Below, piece by piece: positions 1 through 10,200 of a stretch of DNA of 58,577 nt (its first letter is position 1; the number at the start of each line of letters is the position of its first letter). The DNA is taken from NCBI GenBank assembly GCA_037447655.1, contig JBBHKE010002632.1, positions 728,327 through 786,903 of the forward strand, written 5' to 3'. The notes below the pieces were generated by a model. The model made no database searches. It worked only from the letters and a program-made list of their open reading frames with translations, and was not told the origin of the DNA. Origin of the DNA: Zygnema cylindricum (Eukaryota > Streptophyta > Zygnematophyceae > Zygnematales > Zygnemataceae). A program made the position numbers and the translations under genes.

Positions 1-158
1 TTTACAACCATTAGGGGCATTGTCGACATATCCATTTGCGACATCCTTACACAACCATTTCGTTGTTATGCTTTGGAATACTTCAAAACAGTGTACGGAG
101 AATTTTCGCTAAAATACAAAGTAAGTTCGCTAAGTTACAATTACATTGAGCCATACCC
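1..158. mobile_element. Right-end fragment of a PIF/Harbinger-like non-autonomous element
   Basis: The last ~60 bases resemble the right end of the full copy at 27604-28532: both have a GTACGGAGAAT-TTCGCTAAAA stretch, then a TTACAT..., and end in CCC followed by a TTA/TAA-like flank. The left end is outside the window, so the target duplication cannot be tested. No coding potential is seen. Confidence 0.5.
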
Positions 159-1336
159 TTAGGCTGGCCCCACATGCAATGGTGAGCAAGTGGTTTGTTT
201 GCTCTTGTGAAGAAAACTCAATTTGTACAGCTAATACCAGCGTGTAACAAAACGTCGTTTCATTACTTTCCCACCCTTTGAGGAACATTTATAAACATTT
301 TGTTTTCGCAGTCCATGACCATCATTACATTGCCCTTCATCTCTCGAGGGTGCGTCGACTTTAGTCTTACTGTGGCATAATTAAGATTACCCAGGTGACG
401 CCGTAACGCAGTTTTCAGCGATTACGAGAGAGGCACATTAATGTCTCGAACAAAGTTTTACCTTCCGTGCCAAATGTATCATCTTGGACATTAGTAATTT
501 CAATTTATTTTTGTCGGTTTAACAAGAAGAGAGCTAGTTCTTTTGGTCCAATGGTAAGCGATTCATCTTGAAAATATAAACAAATCCTAAATGAAAACGT
601 GACGACTTTAAGAGCCCCCCTCGTGACCCTAGTGGTCCACTCCGGTGGCGACACGGGGTAGGAGGTGGGAGAGTAGTCGGTAGGGGAGGAGGGAGAGCAA
701 TGGGCGGAGGAGAGGGGAGAGGGGGGGAAGGCAAGCGGAGGTATGAGAGGGAGGCGAAAGGAGGGTAAAAGGGAGTGAAGGAGATGAGGGGGAGAATTCG
801 AGGGAAGAAAAGGAGGAGGGGAGAGAAAAAGGGGCACGGAGGAGGGATGGGGAAGAAGGATTAAGGGAGGCGGGTAAAAGAGGGGGGGAAGCGGGGCAAG
901 AATAGAGGGAGAGGGAGAAGCTGGATAAAAAGGGGGAGAGGAAGAGGTTCATAGAGGGGGGAAGAGAGAGGGGGGGGGAGAGGGCGAGGGAGGGGAAATG
1001 GAAAAGGACTTAGGATGGTCACGGAAGGGAAGAACCTTAAAAGGTCAAGTTATGAAGCGCCAAGTCATTTTCATATTGTAAAACAGTGTTAAAGCTAAAA
1101 GTTCTAGGAGTTAAATCGAGTTCAATGAGTAAAAAAGTACAAAAAATAATTTACACGTGACATGTTGGTTAAATTGGCCGAATAGTTCACTTCTGCTAAA
1201 TTTGAAGGTCGCGAGTACAACTTCCATGCTCTCCTACTTTAGTCACTCAGTTAATAATTTGGTAACAACGTTGAAGAAGTTTATAATGTTTTTTTTGTTT
1301 TTGAACATATTTTGGGTATGAGAAAGGTGGATCTTA
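159..1336. other. Gene-free stretch
   Basis: Apart from the polypurine tract at 657-1012, I see no exon, RNA gene or recognisable repeat here. Open frames on the minus strand across the tract are proline/serine/leucine-rich translations of low-complexity DNA and are not supported as genes. Confidence 0.5.
657..1012 (+). repeat. Long polypurine (G/A-rich) tract
   Basis: For about 350 bases the plus strand is almost entirely G and A, with many runs of four or more G. It has no fixed repeat unit, so it is a degenerate mirror/purine tract and not a simple microsatellite. Such tracts can form triplex (H-DNA) or G-quadruplex structures in vitro. Any role here is inference. Confidence 0.85.
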
Positions 1337-2269
1337 GGGGGTGTCCCCATGTTTTAAAGTATCTACTTTTCTCTGTCTTTTTGCCTTAAAATTCAGGGAG
1401 CTGACAAAAACTTTAGCCGTACGAGAAAATCATTTGTACCAAATTATAGTGAACGTCAATTCATACTTTGAATGTACGGCGTGTTTGTCGTCATGTGAAC
1501 GCATTTTGGCGTTTTCCTCTTTTCGACCCCCGGGCAAGAGAATTCAGCCCAAAAAAAAACTTCTCGAGGGGGTGTTTTTAGTTAAAGTACAACCCAAACA
1601 ACAAATTAAAAACGACCCACGCACGCGTCATGCGAGCGGGAAAATTTTAGGGCGAAAGAGATTCCTCGCTATTTTTCACCGTGCCTGTCACGCGCATGTA
1701 CGGAAAAAAATTTGCAAGGGTCTCGGACCTCCACTTTCATTCATGGGTCCTTTTCAAAATTTTGCGTCGTCGTCGCCTCTCCCCTCTCCCTCTCACATTA
1801 TCGCTGTCATCTCACCCTTTTTAGAATGAGACATGACAATGTTGATATAAAATGAAAGATCTCTGATTTTTATTTTTTTTGACAATTTTTAGGCTTTTTT
1901 TTAATGGCAAATCGAGTGAAAAAAGTCGAAGAAACGAAATCGGGAAACCATGGCGGAAAGTCCTTGAATCAGTGACGTCGACGTTGTCACGAGTGAGCGT
2001 GACGTCACCAAACCCTAAACATCTACAATTTCACAAAAATCTAGACGTCTACGATTGTCGTTGTTTTTGTTGGCGTCTCTAATTGTCGGAAGTTTCGTAG
2101 TCGGCTTAAATCGTCACAAGATGTACCTACGTCTACAACCGTCACATGTCAAAGTTCCAATTTCATTTTCGCACATTGGGAATTTGGGACGCTCTTCAAA
2201 GTAGTACAGAGAATCTTCACTACAGTCCAAAATATTTTATCAAAGTACCGATTACATGGGGACACCCCC
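1337..2269 (+). mobile_element. PIF/Harbinger-like non-autonomous TIR element (933 bp)
   Basis: Both ends carry the same inverted repeat, GGGGGTGTCCCCATGT. The flanks are TTA on the left (1334-1336) and TCA on the right (2270-2272), a 3-bp duplication with one change, as expected for PIF/Harbinger insertions (TWA). The interior has no transposase. A 162-codon open frame starting inside the left TIR (1341-1829) has no recognisable domain. The internal block ATCGGGAAACCATGGC, TGACGTCA and AAACCCTAAACATCTAC is shared with other copies in the window. A near-copy lies in the opposite orientation at 2453-3396. Confidence 0.8.
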
Positions 2270-2452
2270 TCACAATAGCCGAAAACTCGTTCAAACACAA
2301 ACGCATTGTAAGTTTTATTTTGAGACTCAAGCAACGACCCCTGTGTAGCTTATAACAACTTCACATTTGTAAAAAGATTCATTGTTCTGCTTTTTTTTTT
2401 AAGACTTGCCAACCACCTACACGCTTTGCATTCCTCGAGAATACGATACTTA

Positions 2453-3396
2453 GGGTACGTCCCCATGTAATCGGTACAATGATAAAGTATTTTGGACTGT
2501 AGTGAAGATTCTCCGTACTACGTTGAAGATCATCCCAATGTGCGAAAATTAAATAGGAACTTTGACATGTGACGGTTGTAGACGTCGGTACAACTTGTGA
2601 CGATTGAAGGCGACCACGAAACTTCCGACGATTAGTGACGCCAACAAAAACAGCGACAGTTGTAGACGTCTAGAATTTTGTGAAATTGTAGACTTTTAGG
2701 GTTTGGTGACATTGTGACGTCACGCTCACTCGTGACAACGTGACGTCACTGATTCAAGAACTTTTCGCCATGGCTTTCCGATTTCGTTTTTTCGACTTTT
2801 TTCACTCTATTTGCCATTAAAAAAAAACCTAAAAATTGTAAAATAAAATAAAATCAGAGATCTTTCATTTTACATCAATATTGTCGTGTCTCATTCTAAA
2901 AAGTGTGAGATAACAGCGATAGTGTGAGAGGGAGAGGGAAGAAGCGACGACGGCGCAAAATTTTGAAAAGGACCCATGAATGAAAGTGGAGGTCCGAGAC
3001 CCCTGCAAATTTTTTTCCGTACATGCTCGTGACGGGCACGGAGAAAAATAGCGAGGACTCTCCTTCACCCTAAAATTTCCTCGCTCGCGTGACGGGTGCG
3101 TAGGTCGTTTTTCATTCGCTGTTTGGACTGTACTTTAACTAAAAACACCCCCTCGAGGTGATTTTAAAAGAAGTTTTTTTTTGGGCTGGATTCTCTTGCC
3201 CGGGGGTCGAAAAGGGGAAAACGCCAAAATGCGTTCACATGACGACAAACACGCTGTACATTCAAAGTATGAATTGACGTTCGCTATACTTTAGTAAAAA
3301 CGATTTTCTCGTACGGCTAAAGTTTTTGTCAAAGTTCCATGAATTTTAAGACAAAAAGACAGAAAAGTAGATTCTTTAAAACATGGGGACACCCCC
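2453..3396 (-). mobile_element. PIF/Harbinger-like element, inverted copy of the preceding one (944 bp)
   Basis: It is flanked by a perfect TTA duplication (2450-2452 and 3397-3399). The left end reads GGGTACGTCCCCATGT, while the reverse complement of the right end reads GGGGGTGTCCCCATGT, so the two TIRs belong to different variants. The interior is the reverse complement of 1337-2269 over its whole length, including the CATGGC block, the TGACGTCA sites and the telomere-like AAACCCTAA. The spacer between the two copies is 183 bp. Confidence 0.85.
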
Positions 3397-3499
3397 TTAG
3401 AAAGTTGAAACCATGAGAGATGCCGTAAACGACGTTTATTTAAAGTGGCTTTTTGCTCTCTATTTGCCAATATATCGGCAGTAGCTTGCCAAATTAGAG

Positions 3500-3632
3500 T
3501 ACACCGCATAAATTAGAGTAAATTCCTTTTTGAAACAGTTCTATCACATAAAATAGAGTAAATTACTCTAATTATTTTTTTCTCTTTTTTTACTCTAATT
3601 TTTTCATTATTCTAATTACGATGCGCGGTGTA
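3500..3632. mobile_element. Short TA-bounded TIR element (TACACCG family, 133 bp)
   Basis: It begins TACACCGCAT and ends with GCGCGGTGTA, which is inverted. The sub-terminal sequence is rich in ATTAGAGTAA-type motifs, as in other copies at 24241-24795, 24797-25017, 37454-37656 and 55246-55817. There is no coding capacity. The superfamily is uncertain; TA-ended TIRs with TA flanks suggest Tc1/mariner. Confidence 0.55.
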
Positions 3633-4277
3633 GTATTTTGACAAGAACTTTCGCCGGCGGGACCCGAACTTGGCCTCGTCCCCCGAGCAGGTTCTAGCCG
3701 CGGCCGCCTCTTTAGGCCTATTCAGGGCTTCTCAGGCTTCTCTCGCCTCCAGTCGCGTCCGCCACGTTTCTTACGTCACCGCATGAGCCACTCGCGCTGG
3801 ACAAACGTACTGCATTTTTTGTCACTTGTGCTGCATGTCCTTTGGAGTATTACCACTGTCCGTAATGACAATATACCTCCTAATGTCAACTATTGCATGC
3901 AGTCCTTTGGTACTTCGAAACGTCGCATTGCAAAATTTAAAAGAGGGTTTAATTTGTTGCCTTATTCGGAATACTATTGGTCCACAAGCTGTCCCACGTG
4001 GCTTCAGCTTCAGCACAAGGAGCGGCGTCTGCCGTACAGTATCGTAATCTTCTGATGAGTCTCCTGTGTTCATAGATTCACTCTCCCAGCCTAATAGCTT
4101 CATTCCTCCTCTTTCTCTCCACCATCGAAAGGCGAGTACACTATCGCCTTCCGTGCGTCACGCTTACAAATACGTTCTCACAGCGCCCTAGCAGACAAGT
4201 TTCTCAAAATTTTAATTTATCTCTTGTTATTCGCCATTTTTTAGTTACCCGGCAGTGGTCCCTCTTTCTACCAAAAG
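3633..4277 (+). promoter_or_regulatory. Upstream region of the glutamate synthase gene
   Basis: This stretch separates the last upstream repeat from the Fd-GOGAT start codon and must hold the promoter and 5' UTR. A GC-rich patch lies at about 3650-3790. I cannot place a convincing TATA box or transcription start, and the short open frames here do not resemble exons. Confidence 0.4.
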
Positions 4278-7200
4278 ATGGGACCTCTGCAGTGCTGCCA
4301 TGTGGCAGCGTCGCAGTCAGCGAGTGTTGCCGCGTTGCAGCGCCCGCTGTCAGTCAGCGGGTCGGAGCCAAGTGTTGTGTTTGCAAGATTGATCAGAAAA
4401 ACTTCTCAGAAACATTCTCCTTGTCAATCATTTCCCTCAAACACCTATTCTTGGTCCCGTTCAATTTCACACTTTTCCCCTTCTTCAAGCAGCTCGAGAA
4501 AGCTGCTCCGAGGTAAAAGTCAGCTTCACGGGACAGTCGAATTTCCTATTGCGCAAAACTCCGCTCAGGTTTCCGAAAAATTGTCAGAATTATCCACTGG
4601 AGAGAGGGAAGTGGAGGGACCAAAATGGAAGGTGGAGGTACGTTACTTTTCATGACTGCTTCTCGCCGTCACTGAATTTGTGACAACGGTCTCACTTTCA
4701 CTTCTCTATTCATTACAGGGCGGAAGAATTGTATGTGGAAGTGCTTGATGGTATTTTTCAATGGCTTACCGAGCAACTGTAGCTGGTATTTGTTTTATCC
4801 TGGAATGTGTAGGAATGGTTGTAAAGCACAGGTATTGAGATAGTTTTTGGTGCAGGGCTGAGCATGCATTCGCCAGGTTACACGCCCCTCCTTTTTCTTT
4901 GGTTTGATTTTGTGTGTTTTCATTTAGTGGTAGTACCGGTCATACTGGGATTCTATTTTATTCAGCTTAGTACTTGCCATCTCAAGTGGCTCAAGAGTCT
5001 CTTTACTCTAGTCGTTTGTTTGCCGAAAGCTTCTCATACTTGCAAACAGGAAGTGGCTGCATAGTTACCTCTCAACCTTCATGGTTTACTTTTGAGGTTT
5101 CTCTTTCGTTTAAATCTCGCTGCATAAGGCCGCCGCCTGTCAAAGGCCCAACTTTTTATTTGTATTTTGATAAGAGCAAGTTTGTAAGGTGTACCTTTGA
5201 ACATACCTGTGGTTTTTATTTGCAGCTGGGGAACAAGAATGACAGGGATTGGGATTGGGACTTCCTGGACTGTGTTCTTTAGGGGGTTGGAAGCTGTCCA
5301 CATAGGAAAAACGAATTGGAGCTTTTGCAGCTTGATAGCTAATGGCTACTCCTCTATGAGCTGGAGTATGCCTGTTTATTGGTTTTGGATTTTGCGCTTA
5401 CTTACTTTGTTAACATCACTGCCTCAGTTTTTGAAGAATTCACATGCCTTTTAAAATGCATTTATTCGACTCCATTGGGAAATCGCTGCTGAACTTTTAC
5501 TTTTTCCATTTGTTCGCTACATGTAACTGACAGTTGTATCATCTGTAGTAGTCACTTGTAAAGTTTATTCCAAGTGCAGGAATTTGTCTCCTTCCCAGTG
5601 ATATTTTTGGCTGCCACTATCACAGCTGTCCCCTGTGACAATTTGGGACCGAGTTTTCTGGAACACCATAGACTTTTGACTCCGCATGCCTCCCAAGGAT
5701 TTTGGCAATCCTAATTCTGTTCCTTGGCCATGTGGGTTTGGCAGGTTTCTGACTTGGAAGAGATTCTGAGTGAGAGGGATGCTTGTGGAGTTGGTTTCAT
5801 CGCCAGTTTGAGGAATGTGGCCACTCATAAAATCGTAGAACAGGTTTGGCTCTTTCTAATAGCGTTTCAATTTTTGTTACTGCGGATTTTAATTTGTAGG
5901 AAAAATGGATGGCACTTATATCCGCAACTGTAGTGGCTTTTTCAATTTTCTGATGTTGAAGGTATTGTTTTTCTAAAATGATGTTAAATGACTGAGTTCT
6001 GGTGAGTGAAAGTTACTACAGCTTTTTCTCAAAATTTTCATGACTGTGGATAATTTCTCTTTGCAGGCTCTTTTTGATTTAGATAAATAGATAGAAACGT
6101 TTAATGCCAACATTATCCTTAAAGCTGGATATGTTTCCACTAAAGACAGCAATATTGTCCAAAGCGGTTTCATGCACATGACGTGCTAGAAGGCACAGGT
6201 GTAATGACTCCGATGTCATTTAGGAGCCATTTAAACCAACTGCTAAAATTGCCCCGGGCGTACAATCCTTGGACAGGGGCTCACAGCACTTGGCTGTATG
6301 GAGCATCGAGGCGGCTGCAGCGCGGACAATGACTCGGGGGATGGTGCGGGGCTCATGACAAAAATTCCTTGGAAGCTTCTGGCAGCTTGGATTAAAGCTG
6401 AAGGTCTTCCGGAGGTGGAACCTGCGGTGTCGGGTGTTGGAATGGTGTTCCTCCCACCGGCTGATGAAGCGGCAAAGGCCGCTAAGGAGGGTAAGCTTTC
6501 GGTGGTGATAAGGATTTTTTCTGTTTGGGCTCGACTGTACCCAGGCTGCCATGTTCTCTGGACAAGTTTGCAAGTGCCTTCTATTAGCCTTAATGGGGTA
6601 TCCAGGCTATGTTGGTTTCAAGATTGCCAATTCGTTATACAAGTAAAATTTGGTCGTTTTCTGCCCTTAGGCAATCCTGAGAAATTGAGAAGACTTTAAC
6701 TGTTGAGTTAGCTCTTTGCAATCAATAAAGGTGTGCGATGTCAATTTGAGCTCACGAGGCACTGGACTGTTTAGGAATTATTCTGGTGAAATGAAGAGGT
6801 TTTTAATTGAATTTGAATGGTTGTCCCAGGTGGTGAACAAAAGAGGAATATAGTTATTTAACGTTGTTGGTGAGTAGATACCAAGAGAGTGACTGACCGC
6901 AGTCAACGCTAACGACATGAATTATTCATGTGCGAAGAATCATATGCATATATTAGCCAAGTTGAAGTCTGTGGACATTCTCAGGGTGTTTAATAGCTTC
7001 TGTGTTCACCCTTTATTACAATGGACTGAAAAGGACATGACAGGCGCCAATGCCTGTTCAGTCACGGTTATGAATCTTCTTCGCGTTTAAGACTTTATCT
7101 TTGGTTGCTGAAAAACTTTTCAGTTTGCTTCAAAAAGTCTGAATGGTGGAACTATCGAGTCAAAGATAGTTCCTGTCTTTAGTCTTAGGATGAGGGCAAT

Positions 7201-10200
7201 CCTAGAAATCTTGTATGTCTTTGTACCTGCTCAGGAATCCCGCCTGCCAGAAATTCTATTCACCACATGGTTATATGTGGGCCATAAATACATACTGGTC
7301 AAAGTTTGTGTTATTTACCTTCATTCATAACACATTTTATTCGGTGATTGCACAATTGCTTTTATTCATGCCACAGTGAGTAGTTGTACAACTGTACGAC
7401 ATTACAATTGTACAATTGTTTGAATATCGCAGTTCCATGAGTGTGTACCGCATGGGTACTCATGCTGCTCGAGGAATCCACCACCCTTAAGTTCTTAGAT
7501 TGGAAAGCGAAGTCCTCACCAAGAACGATTACAGGCATCTGTTGGACTTGTACCTTGTTTAGTACTCTACTTGTTGGATCTGGAGTAACACCTTTAGCAG
7601 AAAATATTTTATCTGTTTTTGTCTTTGTTAAATTTTTTATCTAATTTTTCCATTTTTTGCATGCTATTCAAAAAGTTCCACGACACATGTAGCTTCTATC
7701 TGGACTTTTCAATTTTGCTCGACTAGTCATGAGTACCTCAAGTAGTGGCCAGAATGAGGATTTGGGACTTTTTGTGGATATTAGTAGCTACACCTGACTC
7801 AAGGTTACGTTGAAGCTCTTCACCAGCATGCGACAAACACTTTTTGTTTCTGTTTATCAGGTTATGTGAATATTCTTTGCCTTCTCTTATCCTTGCAGTT
7901 ATCAACAAAGTCTTTGTCGAGGAGGGTTTGGAGGTTATTGCGTGGAGGCCAGTGCCTGTGAACGAGTCTGTTGTGGGGAAGATAGCTCTTGCAACCTTGC
8001 CTCGGATTGAACAAGTTATTGTGAAGGTCAGTGTTTCACTTTCATGGTAACAAGCTGGACATGACAGATTTATATATTGCCAGCATCCATTATGAATAAT
8101 TATATATTATAATTATAGCTTCTCGATGGCAATCTTTTCTTGCGATGGGAGATTATGTGAGTGAACAAATTATGAATTACACTGCTATGTGAACAGAAGA
8201 AGAAATGGCAGAGAGAAAAATGGCACTGAAATTTTGGTTTGTATAAGTGGGAATTGGGTTGTTCTGACTTCATCAGTCACTTGCAGATAGCTGGCTTGGA
8301 TACACCAGAGGATATAGAACGAGAGTTATATATTTGTCGTAAACTGGCTGAACGCGCATCTCAAGCCTACGAATGGGGAAGTGAGCTTTATTTCTGCTCC
8401 TTATCAAACCAGACAATTGTCTACAAGGGCATGCTGCGGTCTGAAGTTCTTGGCCCATTTTATCCTGATCTACATAATCCAGAATATGAGTCTCCCTTTG
8501 CCATATATCATCGTCGTTACAGCACAAACACTACACCCAGATGGCCGCTGGCACAGCCGATGAGATTCCTTGGCCATAACGGCGAAATCAACACCATTCA
8601 GGTAAGCAGGTATAGGTGGTAGGGCACTTCACAAAGTCATGATATTTATTTGGCCAATGTAGGGCTTTTTTTTGGGGGGGGGGGGGTGTGGATTCATTTT
8701 GGATAATTTTTGACTTGACAATAATGGCCTGGAGATAGTTCAGCACTTCGTAGACATCCCAAACTGCAGAGCCATAAAAGCAGCTCAAGGAATCAGCCAC
8801 CTGTAAAGCAGGGTCAAATCCGTGTGTAACTGATTTTCTTTTAGAAACCAATAATTATCAATGGTGAAAGGAAAATAGGTTGAGAGACACACTCATTCCT
8901 AAAATAGAGAGCAAGAGAGGCTATAGCATGCCAGATTCTCCAGTTATCAACAGCACAATAGTGACACTGAAAAAAGTTTATAAGTCATGGGCTCTGCACT
9001 TGACCACTATCCTGTAGAATCACAGCCTCCTCATCTGACCTGATTTCAATCTTGCTTAAATTGACAAAATTACTGGAATTGATGAATGAACTCATCTATC
9101 ATGTTCCAGAGTCATAGGTTGGAAAGCTGCATATTAACATTCCCTTGAACAATAACCTGAAACAGTTGACAGTAGTTGTCCACATCTCTCACCTCACATC
9201 TCCCACCGCCCACCTCCCACTACCCACCATCCACCAACTGCCATCTGCCCACCTCTCACCTCTTGACCACCTTCAATGGTTCGTTCTTTGTATGAATGTA
9301 GGGTAACTTGAACTGGATGCGTTCGCGGGAGCCAACATTGCAGTCACCTGTGTGGCGAGGGAGAGAAACCGATATCTTCCCAATTCAAAATGCCCAAAAC
9401 TCAGATTCAGCAAATTTGGATAGCGTTGCCGAGGTATGGAGGTCTATGTAACAAGCTAGAGAGTAGTTTTTTTTTTTTTGGAAACAGGCTTTTAATGACA
9501 GCCTAGTGCTTGTGGGATGCGTTTTAGCAGGCATGGACGATTGGGCAGCTTACGCAGGGGCATGCATTTTTCTGGCTCGACAGATACCTGGATTGTAGTA
9601 TGTTGACTGCACAGTAGCAAATATTTCTTGCCAATTGTGTGGAATCAATTTGATAAGGATTTTGTATTTAAAGTGGTCAAACTAGGTGTTTCTGAATCAG
9701 TAGGTCATCTATGGGATGAGCAGATATTGATCCGAAGTGGTCGGAAGCCAGAAGAAGCCCTGATGCTGTTAGTACCTGAAGCTTATCAGCATCATCCGAC
9801 ATTGGATGCGAAATTTCCCGAGGTGGGCTGGTGGCCTTTTTTCTTCTGTTTGTCTCCACCCTTATGACCCTTAATGAATACTGGCTATGGGTAATTTGGC
9901 TGAGACCATACATTAGTTTTGGTTTGCGATGTTTTCTCTTATCTTTGCTTGGAGGAATCCATTAAGACGGATTATGGTCTTAAGTCTTAGTAGAGAGCTA
10001 TTTTAGTGAAAAGGTATTTTAGATTTCAATTTTTTACTTCGCTGTCTCTGCAGGTGGTTGATTTTTATGAGTTCAACAAGGGACAGATGGAAGCATGGGA
10101 TGGGCCTGCCTTGCTTATTTTCAGGTCAGTGAGGTGGCGAGAGCTTGCAAGCGTCTAAATTTTGCATATGTTATGTAAAATCTACAACTACCTTAAGTAG

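Noticed and set aside
505-952. Minus-strand open frames rich in Pro, Ser and Leu
   Set aside because: They translate the polypurine tract and show only low-complexity sequence in several overlapping frames.
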